Notes under the pieces: generated by a model
What the model saw: the letters and a program-made list of their open reading frames with translations, nothing else
Told to the model about the DNA's origin: nothing
Databases searched by the model: none
Assembly: GCA_039586095.1 (NCBI GenBank)
Contig: JBDHLB010000010.1
Coordinates: 7,108 to 71,107 of the forward strand
Direction of reading: 5' to 3'
DNA: 64,000 nt
From: JBDHBD01 sp039586095
GTDB lineage: Bacteria; Gemmatimonadota; Gemmatimonadetes; Palauibacterales; Palauibacteraceae
In this document: positions 53,573 through 62,048 of the stretch, one piece after another
How positions within the stretch are numbered: position 1 is the first letter of the stretch
How the letters are laid out: every line of letters starts with the position of its first letter
Translations under genes and position numbers: made by a program

Positions 53573-54139
53573 TCAGTGTGGCTTCTCGGACTCGTAGAGG
53601 GACTCGGCCTTGACCGCGGAGGTCGTGATTCCCTTGATCAGCGCTGAGCTGAACCCGCGGTGCTCCATCTCGTTCAGACCGGAGATCGTGCAACCCCGGG
53701 GTGTCGGGGTGTCGTTACGGTGTCGATCTCGCTCTCCGGGTGCTTCCCGTGCTCGCGAACCAGCGCCGCGGCCCCCAGTGCCGTCTGCGCCGCCATTCGG
53801 ATCGCGTCGGCCGGGTGAAACCCGATCTCGATTTTCCCCTGACACGCGGCTCGCACCGCACGAAGGTAGAACGCGACGCCGCAGGCACACAGAGCCGTAG
53901 CCGGCACTATCAGTTCCTCGTCAATCACCAGGGTGGCTCCGACGGCGTCGAAGATCTCGCGGGCTCTTTCCAGCTCCGGCTCGTCCCCTTTTCGGACGGC
54001 CAGGCACGTCATCGACTCCCTCAGCGCGATAGCCGTGTTCGGCATCGCGCGGACGACAGGCACGTCCCGATCGAGCTGTGCCAGAATGTCGACCGATGTT
54101 GCCTGTTCCGAGAATCGCGATCTTCGCCGGCGTGCTCAT
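53573..54139 (-). pseudogene. Decayed pyrroline-5-carboxylate reductase (proC) remnant
   Basis: The N-terminus MSTPAKIAILGTGNIG (NADP-binding) is followed almost at once by DILAQLDRDVPVVRAMPNT in another frame. Intact ProC has about 100 residues between these points, so roughly 80 are missing. The C-terminal domain then reads PADAIRMAAQTALGAAALV up to VTTPRG. There the 8-bp unit CGACACCC (about 53700-53716) is duplicated and shifts the frame; the rest, GCTISGLNEMEHRGFSSALI, continues to a stop. The catalytic-dimer segment is otherwise readable. Overlaps the upstream SRPBCC gene (ATGA), so it was once translated with it. Confidence 0.85.
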
Positions 54140-54855
54140 GCGGACTCGTCGGCCGGGAGTGCCGCGCCGCGACGCCGCGCAGCCCATGCTCCCTCGGCGC
54201 GTGCCTTGATTCCGAGCAACATCTTCCGCTCCATGACGAAGTGCGCCGGGTCGAAGAGAACGAACAACGTGCGCGAGCCCCAGGCATGGGAACGGGTGCG
54301 CACGATGAGACGCGTCGAGTACTCGTCGATCGGTTCGAGGACGAAGGCCCACGTCCCCTGCCCCGTGAAGCGTGCCGCGGCCTGTCCGGCCGGGTCGTCC
54401 GGAGGGCCGAGTACCAGCGCCCGTTCGGACTCCAGCACGGCCACCGTAGAGCGCGAGTAATCTCCATAGTGGTCGAACGCCGCAAAGAAGATCTCGTCGC
54501 CCCGCTCGAGATTCTGATGATCCGGGAGAATACGGTCCGCGTTGCGGATGCGGGCTCCGATCAGGTTCTCCAACCACTCATAGCTGTAAAACCCGCCGCG
54601 CCCCTGCCCGATCTGAACGAGCCACGGCCACACCTGAGAAGCCGGCGCGTGAATGGTGACCGCACGGGTGGCCTCGTAGATCGGCTCCGGTACCAGTTCG
54701 TCGCCGGGAAGCGGACGGACGATCTCGTCATCCGTAGCGCCCCAGCACAGGTGCCACGGTCGCAGGACGTGCTTGTAGGCGAGCGCCGTAAGCGCACCGG
54801 TCAACAGACCGGCCACGGCTACCGCGATACGCTCTCCGGGCCTTTGCGTTGCCAT
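54136..54855 (-). CDS. SRPBCC-fold membrane-anchored protein
   Basis: 239 residues. One N-terminal membrane segment (IAVAVAGLLTGALTALAYKHV), then HLCWGATDDEIVRPLPGDELVPEP and a START-like (SRPBCC) domain: RAVTIHAPASQVWPWLVQIGQGRGGFYSYEWLENL, WAFVLEPIDEYSTRLIVRTR. Proteins of this type are common in actinobacteria and soil bacteria; the ligand is unknown. It lies between an NTF2-like lipoprotein gene and the proC remnant, on the same strand. Confidence 0.82.
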   Translation of the reverse strand: MATQRPGERIAVAVAGLLTGALTALAYKHVLRPWHLCWGATDDEIVRPLPGDELVPEPIYEATRAVTIHAPASQVWPWLVQIGQGRGGFYSYEWLENLIGARIRNADRILPDHQNLERGDEIFFAAFDHYGDYSRSTVAVLESERALVLGPPDDPAGQAAARFTGQGTWAFVLEPIDEYSTRLIVRTRSHAWGSRTLFVLFDPAHFVMERKMLLGIKARAEGAWAARRRGAALPADESA

Positions 54856-54924
54856 CTGGAACTCCGCTGCCTCGTCGCGGCAGGTTATGGAACGTCAATC
54901 AGATGCGAGTCGCCACCGAGCCTT

Positions 54925-55383
54925 TCAACCTGACGGTGCATCCGCCGCGGTCACGCTCTTCGCGTCCCAGATCTTGTTCACGATCTTCCATTCACCGTCC
55001 GCGAAAATCAGCGACAGGTAGTCGACGTATACGACTTCCGGCCAGGTCAGCCTCGTCTTGACGGTCGCGGCCACGCCATGGACGTCAACGGACAGAATCT
55101 CGTTGGTAAAGCCATCCGGACCGCGTGCGCCGTCGGAGGTGACGACTTCCTTCCATTCCTGAAAGGGGATGATCGCCAGCGTGCCTCGGCCTCCGATGCC
55201 GATCAGGCGGGCGCCCGGGTGAAACGCGCGGTCGAGGGTCTCCGGGCTACCGCTCATCAGGCCGTCGAAATACGCCTGCACCACCGCTCGAACCTCCGTT
55301 TCCTCTCCCGCGGGGGTCACGTTCCGACAGGAGGCCAGCGGGGCGACGAGGGCGAGGCAGAGCGCGGCGACGCGGGTTTTCAT
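54925..55383 (-). CDS. NTF2/SnoaL-like lipoprotein
   Basis: 152 residues. Signal MKTRVAALCLALVAPLASC ends in a lipobox. The mature part is a small NTF2-like cone: EVRAVVQAYFDGLMSGSPETLDRAFHPGARLIG, VTVKTRL-like strand AATVKTRLTW, LSLIFADGEWKIVNKIWDA. Matches putative lumazine-binding or SnoaL-like families; no catalytic assignment is possible. ATG overlaps the stop of the NADP-binding protein gene (ATGA). Confidence 0.82.
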   Translation of the reverse strand: MKTRVAALCLALVAPLASCRNVTPAGEETEVRAVVQAYFDGLMSGSPETLDRAFHPGARLIGIGGRGTLAIIPFQEWKEVVTSDGARGPDGFTNEILSVDVHGVAATVKTRLTWPEVVYVDYLSLIFADGEWKIVNKIWDAKSVTAADAPSG

Positions 55384-56033
55384 GTCTCCTCCGGGTCAGA
55401 TCTCGTCACGATCGCGAAACCGAAGCCCGTGCCGAGCCCCTGCTGGTACGCAAGCAGTATCCACAACAGGGCCATGTTCTCGAGCAGACCTGATCGATCC
55501 AGAGGACCCGCGTCGACGGCCGAGAACCCCAGCTCGCCGATGAGACCACCGACAACCTCCTTGGCCTCTGCATCGTCGCCGCACAACAAAATCGCCAGAC
55601 GATGATCCTCGTCCAGCGCCGGATCGGCCATGTTGCCCGCACCCGTCGTGTTCAGCGCCTTGACGACGCGCGCACCCTCCGCCCATTGGGCGACCTGTTC
55701 GCCGCCAGACAGGCCCCGCTCCACTTCAAGTCCGTCCAGGTTAGGCCGGAGAGGATTCGTGCAGTCCACCAGGATCTTGCCCTCCAGGTCGCCGAGCGAC
55801 TCGACCGCCTCCTGCGTGACATCCCACGGCGTCGCGAGGATGACGACATCGCTCTCCTGCACGGCTTCCGCCGACGGCCCGGCATCCGCATCGCCGTTCA
55901 CCTCGGCGAGCAGGGTCCGAACCCGATCCGCCTGCGGATCGCGTGTGCCAAACACCACGCGGTGGCCGCCCAGGGTGAGCCTGGTGCCCAGTGCCCGACC
56001 CACGTTTCCCGTACCGATGACGGCGATGTTCAT
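55380..56033 (-). CDS. NADP-binding oxidoreductase, F420-dependent NADP reductase-like
   Basis: 217 residues. Rossmann start MNIAVIGTGNVGRALGTRLTLGGHRVVFGTRDP, then DVVILATPWDVTQEAVESLGDLEGKILVDCTNPL and a C-terminal helical part (RSGLLENMALLWILLAYQQGLGTGFGFAIV). This is the layout of the NADP oxidoreductase coenzyme F420-dependent family. Many members do not use F420, so cofactor and substrate are open. First gene of a four-gene minus-strand set that ends in the proC remnant. Confidence 0.85.
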   Translation of the reverse strand: MNIAVIGTGNVGRALGTRLTLGGHRVVFGTRDPQADRVRTLLAEVNGDADAGPSAEAVQESDVVILATPWDVTQEAVESLGDLEGKILVDCTNPLRPNLDGLEVERGLSGGEQVAQWAEGARVVKALNTTGAGNMADPALDEDHRLAILLCGDDAEAKEVVGGLIGELGFSAVDAGPLDRSGLLENMALLWILLAYQQGLGTGFGFAIVTRSDPEET

Positions 56034-56189
56034 TCGGCGACTCCGCGTGTGACACGTCCGTGCGCACAACCCCGCTCGTCGGTCACGGGGCTGCACATGG
56101 GGCTCGCATCATGGAACGATCGCCGGGAGGTGGCAAGCAAGCGCCGGTTCGGTGTATGACTGCCGTTCCGTGTTTCGTAGCTTGATACC

Positions 56190-57605
56190 ATGAGTCGCAT
56201 TGACGTGAACTCAGGCGTACGACATCGGGATCCGAGTGTTCGACGCCAATGGCTGCGCTGGTGGCCCCGCCTCCTGTCCGGCTGCTTGCTGGGGCTGGGA
56301 GCCTTCGGGTGCGGAGGTGACTCCACGACCGAACCTCCGCCACCTCCGCCGCCGGCCGAGCTTCCGATCGAACCGTCGGCCGCGTTTCAGACCTGCGTGA
56401 CGGACCAGGCCCCCACCGGAGCGCTTTTCGAGCTCTGCCTTCCCCCCCAGTGGAACGGTGAGTTGCTGGTATGGGCGCATGGCTATACGAATCCCGGTCC
56501 CGAGCGAGCGCCGTTCTACCCCGTCGAGTTGCCGAGCGACGAGTTTGGTGGAGCAGCCCTTCGCGATGTGGCCCGGGCGGTGTCGACCCCGCCGCGGGGG
56601 AATTTCGGGTATGCCACCACGAGCTACCGGCGCAACGGACTCGTGGCGTTCGACGCCGTCGCGGATCTGGAGGCGGTCACGCAGTGGGCGGGTGGCCAGC
56701 TCGCGGGGCTGGCTCAGGCGGGCGGATTCGGGCAGCTCCCGATCCGCACCTACCTCGTGGGGGCTTCGGAGGGAAGTCTGTCCACGGTGCTCGCCCTCGA
56801 AACGGGACGACCGACGGAGCTGTTCGAGGGTGGACTCGCTTTGTGCGGTCCGATCGGCGGCTTCGAGCTTCAGCTCAACTACTTCGGCGACATGCGGGCC
56901 CTGTACGACTACCACTTCCCCGGCTTGATGCCCGGTGACCCGACCTTCATACCTGACGAAGAGACGACGATCACCGATGCTCGGTGGGATGCCACGATCG
57001 ACGACATCCGGAATGCCGCCGCGGCGGATCCCGCCGGGCTGCAAAGTCTCCTGAACGTCGTCAACATCCCGATCCCGTCGGAAAGCGAGGCGATCGAGCC
57101 GGTCATCGACATCCTCCGATACAGCTTCTTCGGCACGAACGACGCAGCGGCGCGCCTGGGCGGGAACCCCTTCGACAACAAGAACAGGATCTACGTAGGC
57201 GAAGGCAGCGCGATCGACGATGGCGTCGGACGCTTTTCGGCAGATCCGGCGGCTCTTGCGGCTCTTGCCGATTTCGAGACCACAGGCAGCCTTCGGGTAC
57301 CGACCGTGGTGATGCACAGCGCAGGAGACCCGGTCGTGCCTTTGGCGCAGGCAACGGTCTACGTGGGCAAGGTGACACAGGCGGGCATGCTCGCCAGACT
57401 CGCGCTCATTCAGACGAATCAGTACGGACACTGCGCCTTCACGCTCTCGGAGATCCTCACGGGTCTGGCCGTATTGATCGAGGAGGCCGAAGCCGTATCC
57501 GTATCGGTTTCAGCCAGCGTGTTCCAGAGCGGGCAGGAGATGGACGAGTTTCTGGCGCTGACCCGAGAGCAGGGTGTGGCCGCGACCATCGAGCGGGTTC
57601 CCTGA
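56190..57605 (+). CDS. Alpha/beta-hydrolase lipoprotein
   Basis: 471 residues. Signal ends LLGLGAFGCGG (lipobox), followed by a poly-Pro spacer (EPPPPPPPAELP). Hydrolase landmarks: LVWAHGYTNPG (oxyanion region), nucleophile elbow YLVGASEGS (GxSxG), acid candidate in HSAGDPVVPL, and His in NQYGHCAFT. Probable esterase or peptidase-like hydrolase on the cell surface or periplasm. The substrate is unknown. Divergent from the NADP-binding protein gene. Confidence 0.85.
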   Translation: MSRIDVNSGVRHRDPSVRRQWLRWWPRLLSGCLLGLGAFGCGGDSTTEPPPPPPPAELPIEPSAAFQTCVTDQAPTGALFELCLPPQWNGELLVWAHGYTNPGPERAPFYPVELPSDEFGGAALRDVARAVSTPPRGNFGYATTSYRRNGLVAFDAVADLEAVTQWAGGQLAGLAQAGGFGQLPIRTYLVGASEGSLSTVLALETGRPTELFEGGLALCGPIGGFELQLNYFGDMRALYDYHFPGLMPGDPTFIPDEETTITDARWDATIDDIRNAAAADPAGLQSLLNVVNIPIPSESEAIEPVIDILRYSFFGTNDAAARLGGNPFDNKNRIYVGEGSAIDDGVGRFSADPAALAALADFETTGSLRVPTVVMHSAGDPVVPLAQATVYVGKVTQAGMLARLALIQTNQYGHCAFTLSEILTGLAVLIEEAEAVSVSVSASVFQSGQEMDEFLALTREQGVAATIERVP

Positions 57606-57647
57606 TCGGTTGCGGCCGGACTGCGGTTACGTCTGCACGTGGTCGGC

Positions 57648-59504
57648 TCAGCCTCGCCCGACGGCTTCCGGTGGTGCTTCCTGCGCCGGCGCTCGCCTGC
57701 CGGGCTGATAGATAAAGGCCGGGGCCAGACCTCGAGTGAGGAGGTGCTCCAGCTCATCGATCTCCACGGGGGCGACGAAGTAGAAGCCCTGTACGAGGCG
57801 CCCGCCCAGTTGGCGGAGCGCTTCGATCTGCACCGGGTCCTCGATACCCTCGATGACGACCTGCAGGCCATGCATCTCGGCGAGGCTCAGGATGGTTCGG
57901 ATGACCGCGGTGGATATCCGATCACCCCCCAGGGCCATCACGAACGTGCGGTCCACCTTCAGGACGTCGATCATCGCGTCGCGGAGGTACCCGAGCGGCT
58001 CGTCGCCCATTCCGAAGTCGTCGATCGCGACCGTGACGCCGAGAGATTTGAGACGCGCGATCTTCTCGGCCCCTGTGGCGACCACGTCCTCCTTGATCTC
58101 GAGCTGCAGGTATTCCGCGGCGAACTGCTCGGCCGTGAGGATGTCGTACACGGCGTCGACGAGACCGTCGTCTTCGAAGTGCTGTGAGGACAGGTTGACG
58201 CTCAGCGTGAACGGCCGGCTCTGAATCACCCCCTGCTTCAGCAGTCGACGGATGTCCCGGCAGCTGTGCTCCAGAACCCAGCGATCGAGCTGTACGATGA
58301 TGCCGGCGTTTTCCGCCACCGGGATGAAGCTGGAGGGGGGCAGCAATCCGTGCACCGGGTGGTTCCAACGGACGAGCGCTTCCACACCGACGATCTGCGT
58401 TCCTGCCAGGTCCACCACGGGCTGGTACCGAACGGCGAGCTCGCCGGCGGCCAGTCCGCGACGCAGCTCGGCCTCCAGATGGTCACCGAGCCGGATTCCA
58501 CCCGTGTCCATCTCGGAGGTGTACGGCACGTAGCGATAGCCGCCGCGCCGCTTGGCCTCGTACATCGCCTTGTCCGCCCTGCGGACGAGCTGCTCGGGGC
58601 TCTCCAGCTCTGGCGTGCTTACGGCAACGCCGACGCTGGCTCCGACGTAGGCCGCCTTCCCGTTCACCTTGAACGGTTCGTTGATCAAATCGACGAGCCG
58701 TTCGGCCGCGGTGTCGGCTTCTTCCTGATCGGCCACGTCTTCCAGCAGGATGGCGAATTCGTCGCCTCCGAGCCTGGCGACGGTATCGCCCTCGCGAACG
58801 AAGTTCCTCAGCCGTGCCGCGACCTCGCAGAGCAACACGTCCCCGCCGGCGTGCCCCGCGTTGTCGTTCACCAGCTTGAAGCGATCGAGATCCATGTACA
58901 GTAGGGCGACCCGATGGCCGCTGCGGCGGACGCGCTGCAGGGCGTGGCGGATTCGATCGGAGAAAAGCGACCGATTGGCCAGGCCCGTGAGGTGATCGTG
59001 CAGGGCGCGCGATTCGAGCTCTCGCTCCATCTCACGCTGTTTCGTGAGGTCGCGCGCAATCTGGTAGGTGCCGAAGGTGCGGTCCCCGATGGCGATCGGA
59101 ACGCTGGTGATCTCGAGCTCCACCTCGAGTCCGTCCCTGTGCACGAGCCTCGACTCCACCGAGTGGGGTCGGTGCTCACTGTCGTCCTTCAGGCTCTCGA
59201 CGACCCGCGCACGATCGTCGGGGGCGATGAGCGAAGCGAAGGCGATACCTCTGAGTTGCGCTTCATCGTAGCCAGACATCTCGGTGAAAGCCGGATTCAC
59301 ACGCTCGATGGCGCCTTTCGGATCGACCGCTGCGACCGCCGCCGTGTTGTTCACGAACAACGACGTGTGTCTCTCGTGCGCGAGCCTCCGCGAGCGCTTG
59401 GTCCGTAGAGTGGCGACCAGACTTGTGAGCAGCACCAACCCGAGGAGTGCCACAGCGGCGACGACAGGCGTCCCGTTCTGTGCGACCCACTGACCCAAAT
59501 CCAT
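57648..59504 (-). CDS. PAS-GGDEF-EAL cyclic di-GMP signalling protein
   Basis: 618 residues. One N-terminal membrane segment (TPVVAAVALLGLVLLTSLVATL), a PAS domain (about 45-165, VNPAFTEMSGYDEAQLRGIAF), a GGDEF domain with intact active site G246-G-D-E-F and RLGGDEFAILLEDV, and an EAL domain with E375-A-L, SVNLSSQHF, LEIKED, AIDDFGMG, LKVDRTF and EGIED. Metal-binding residues of both domains look present, though several motif neighbours differ from consensus. Could make or degrade c-di-GMP. ATG 59504 has GGAG 6 nt upstream. Its presence fits the nearby pilus genes. Confidence 0.93.
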   Translation of the reverse strand: MDLGQWVAQNGTPVVAAVALLGLVLLTSLVATLRTKRSRRLAHERHTSLFVNNTAAVAAVDPKGAIERVNPAFTEMSGYDEAQLRGIAFASLIAPDDRARVVESLKDDSEHRPHSVESRLVHRDGLEVELEITSVPIAIGDRTFGTYQIARDLTKQREMERELESRALHDHLTGLANRSLFSDRIRHALQRVRRSGHRVALLYMDLDRFKLVNDNAGHAGGDVLLCEVAARLRNFVREGDTVARLGGDEFAILLEDVADQEEADTAAERLVDLINEPFKVNGKAAYVGASVGVAVSTPELESPEQLVRRADKAMYEAKRRGGYRYVPYTSEMDTGGIRLGDHLEAELRRGLAAGELAVRYQPVVDLAGTQIVGVEALVRWNHPVHGLLPPSSFIPVAENAGIIVQLDRWVLEHSCRDIRRLLKQGVIQSRPFTLSVNLSSQHFEDDGLVDAVYDILTAEQFAAEYLQLEIKEDVVATGAEKIARLKSLGVTVAIDDFGMGDEPLGYLRDAMIDVLKVDRTFVMALGGDRISTAVIRTILSLAEMHGLQVVIEGIEDPVQIEALRQLGGRLVQGFYFVAPVEIDELEHLLTRGLAPAFIYQPGRRAPAQEAPPEAVGRG

Positions 59505-59901
59505 GCTCCGCTCCGGCGTTTTCTTCGCGTACACTCGGGCGATCCGGCGGATGTCGGACCGGCCGGTTCGTAACGGATGGGAGCAGGAAACAAGCCGGGT
59601 CCGCATGGATCCGCCGATAGGTCACGTCGGGCAGAGGAAATGTCACGATTCCCCGCAGTTCCGGAGGAGGCGCACCCCGCAGGGGGGAGCGAGCCCGGCA
59701 AACAGCACGGTTTGCACGTTCGCAAAGCGCCACGTGCGCGGGCAGTCTGCGACCGAATGTAACGACGGAATGTCGGGTTCAAGAGCCCGCAGCACCCCCT
59801 CCAGTGAGCAGATACAGGCGTGCATCTGTCGCTGGGATGCTTCCGTACTAAGTTGGGACGGCACCGGCCGCGCGATTCACGAGCCACGATGGAGTACCGT
59901 C
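59505..59901. other. Divergent intergenic region beside the GGDEF-EAL gene
   Basis: 397 bp. I see no clear promoter, riboswitch or conserved RNA. A 73-codon open frame on the minus strand here lacks a ribosome-binding site and membrane or domain features and is not called. Confidence 0.5.
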
Positions 59902-60219
59902 ATGGGCGCTGAGTTCTTCGAATTCCTCGGACCGATCATCGCCCTCTTTCTGATCGGGACGTTTGTCCTGCTCTTTCCGATCAGCCGACGGCTGGGCCGG
60001 GTGATGGAGGAGTGGATACGACTTCGGCACGAGGCGTCTCCCGACCGAGCGAAGCTGGGGTCGCTGGAAGAGGAGATCCGGGAGACCAAGCGCTTGCTCG
60101 AGACCGTGGACCAGCGTCTCGGACTGCTGGCCGAGCGGCAGTCGTTCACCGAGTCGCTGCTCGAGTCCAGGGGGGCCGCACAGCTGCCGGGCGACACCGA
60201 GCCCACACCCCACCATTGA
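59902..60219 (+). CDS. Small membrane protein with coiled coil
   Basis: 105 residues. One N-terminal membrane segment (LGPIIALFLIGTFVLLFPIS) followed by a cytoplasmic-style coiled coil (SLEEEIRETKRLLETVDQRLGLLAERQSF). ATG 59902 has GGAG 7 nt upstream. Similar small proteins are conserved as hypothetical in Gemmatimonadota-like genomes; no function is known. Leads a three-gene plus-strand set. Confidence 0.75.
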   Translation: MGAEFFEFLGPIIALFLIGTFVLLFPISRRLGRVMEEWIRLRHEASPDRAKLGSLEEEIRETKRLLETVDQRLGLLAERQSFTESLLESRGAAQLPGDTEPTPHH

Positions 60220-60250
60220 GAGTCGGGATCTCGCGACGTCCCGCTTCACC

Positions 60251-61228
60251 GTGAGGATCGCCGTCACGGGAGCTTCGGGACATGTGGGAGCCAACCTGTG
60301 CCGCGCGCTCCTTGCGCGTGGCGATCGCGTGGTCACTCTTGTCCATCGTGGCAACGAATCTCTCGTCGGCCTGGACGTCGAGCGCGTGGACGGTGACGTT
60401 CTCCGACCCGACACTCTCATGCACGCCTTCGACGGTGCCGAAGTCGTCATGCACCTGGCTGCGCGAATCTCCATCGAAGGTGATCCAGATGGCCGCGTGA
60501 ACGCTGTGAACGTGCAGGGCACGCGTCACGTGGTAGCGGCGTGTTTGCGCGCCGGGGTGCAGCGACTTGTCCATTTCAGCTCGTTTCACGCCTTCGAACA
60601 GGCACCCTTCGACGAACCCCTGACCGAGGATCGACCCAGAGTAGGGAGAACCGGGTTCGCCTATGACCGATCGAAGGCGGGAGGCGAGCGGGAAATCCTG
60701 GCGGGCGTCGATCGCGGCCTCTCCGCTGTGATTCTCAACCCGTCGGCGATCATCGGTCCCAACGATTTCGGGCCGTCGTTGATGGGGCAGGTGCTCCTCG
60801 ATCTGTACCACCGAAGACTTCCAACGCTGGTGCCGGGTGGTTCGGAGTGGGTGGACGTACGGGACGTCGTCGCCGCGGCCGTGGCAAGCATCGAGATCGG
60901 ACGGCCCGGAGCCAGCTACTTGCTGTCGGGCGGCTGGACCCCCGTCAGGACGTTGGCGTCGCTGGCCGAAACCGTGACCGCCGTGCCGGCGCCGCGTTTC
61001 ACCACCCCCCTCTGGTTGGCACGCACCGGCGTACCGTTGGCGATGTTGTACAGTCGGTTGACCGGGGAGCGCCCGTTGTACACACGCGAGTCGCTCGATC
61101 GACTCGTTCGATCCAGCCGTCGAGTCGACTGCACGCGCGCGCGGCAGGAGCTGGGGTTCGACCCACGGCCTCTGGAAGAGTCCGTTCGGGACACGTATGC
61201 GTGGTTTCGATCGGCGGGAAGGCTCTGA
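60251..61228 (+). CDS. NAD-dependent epimerase/dehydratase-family protein (extended SDR)
   Basis: 325 residues. NAD-binding start RIAVTGASGHVGANLCRALL, acid-base loop VVMHLAARIS, catalytic HFSSFHAF and Y-x3-K in FAYDRSKAGGE. It resembles the 3beta-hydroxysteroid or dihydroflavonol-reductase-like group rather than sugar epimerases, partly because a steroid-reductase-like gene follows. GTG start. Substrate inferred only. Confidence 0.86.
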   Translation: MRIAVTGASGHVGANLCRALLARGDRVVTLVHRGNESLVGLDVERVDGDVLRPDTLMHAFDGAEVVMHLAARISIEGDPDGRVNAVNVQGTRHVVAACLRAGVQRLVHFSSFHAFEQAPFDEPLTEDRPRVGRTGFAYDRSKAGGEREILAGVDRGLSAVILNPSAIIGPNDFGPSLMGQVLLDLYHRRLPTLVPGGSEWVDVRDVVAAAVASIEIGRPGASYLLSGGWTPVRTLASLAETVTAVPAPRFTTPLWLARTGVPLAMLYSRLTGERPLYTRESLDRLVRSSRRVDCTRARQELGFDPRPLEESVRDTYAWFRSAGRL

Positions 61229-61236
61229 TAGCCGAG

Positions 61237-62001
61237 ATGACTTCATTCTCGGCCTTCTCGGTGCTCGTGTGGGCCTGGATCGCCATCGCCGTGCTCACCT
61301 TCTTCCTTCTCTTGCGTGTGCGCGCGCCGTACGGGCGCTACGCGAGCCGACGCTGGGGACCGACACTGCCCCACCGCTGGGGGTGGTTCGCCATGGAACT
61401 GGCCTCTCCGGCGGTCTTGCTCTTCTTCTTTCTGACGGGGGACGTGGACAAGACTGTGCCCATGTGGGTGTTCGCCGGCCTGTGGACAGGCCACTACCTG
61501 AACCGGGCCGTGGTATACCCCATCCGCCAGACCCCGGGCAACCGCATGCCCGTGCTGATCATGGTCTTTGCTCTCGTCTTCAACGGAGTGAACGGCTTCC
61601 TGAACGGACACTACCTGGGTGCGCTCGCATCCCCATATCCGCTCGACTGGTTCCTCGACCCGCGCTTCATTGTGGGGATCACCCTGTTCGTCATCGGGGC
61701 GGTGGTGAACTGGCGAGCCGATGCAGTTCTGCTGGCACTGCGACGATCGAGACATGGGGATGCGAAGTATCGCATCCCCGAGGGCAGACTGTATCGGTGG
61801 GTATCCTGTCCCAACTATCTGGGCGAGATCGTCGAGTGGACGGGATTCGCCGTTCTCACCTGGTCGCTGCCGGCTGCCTCGTTCGCCATCTGGACGGCAG
61901 CCAACCTGATCCCACGGGCGCTTTCACACCACCGCTGGTACAGGGAGACGTTCACCGACTACCCGATCGAGCGCCGGGCTCTCGTCCCTGGCGTGCTGTA
62001 G
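61237..62001 (+). CDS. 3-oxo-5-alpha-steroid 4-dehydrogenase-like membrane enzyme
   Basis: 254 residues with several membrane segments (WAWIAIAVLTFFLLLRV, ELASPAVLLFFFLTGDV, PVLIMVFALVFNGVNGFLNGHYLG). The C-terminal domain has the steroid 5-alpha-reductase signature KYRIPEGRLYRWVSCPNYLGEIVEWTGFAVLTWS and HHRWYRETFTDYP. ATG 61237 is 8 nt after the SDR gene. It reduces a double bond of a steroid-like or polyisoprenoid lipid; the true substrate is unknown. Confidence 0.88.
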   Translation: MTSFSAFSVLVWAWIAIAVLTFFLLLRVRAPYGRYASRRWGPTLPHRWGWFAMELASPAVLLFFFLTGDVDKTVPMWVFAGLWTGHYLNRAVVYPIRQTPGNRMPVLIMVFALVFNGVNGFLNGHYLGALASPYPLDWFLDPRFIVGITLFVIGAVVNWRADAVLLALRRSRHGDAKYRIPEGRLYRWVSCPNYLGEIVEWTGFAVLTWSLPAASFAIWTAANLIPRALSHHRWYRETFTDYPIERRALVPGVL

Positions 62002-62048
62002 GATGCGCGTCTTGGGCGGAATCGGACGAGGAGGCGTGGCGGAGCCCT

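Noticed and set aside
53921..54577. 218-codon frame containing the start of ProC
   Set aside because: It is an out-of-frame reading of the SRPBCC gene that runs by chance into the true proC start; the proC remnant is described instead.
59643..59864. 73-codon open frame beside the GGDEF-EAL gene
   Set aside because: No ribosome-binding site, no motif, Cys/Arg-rich random composition.
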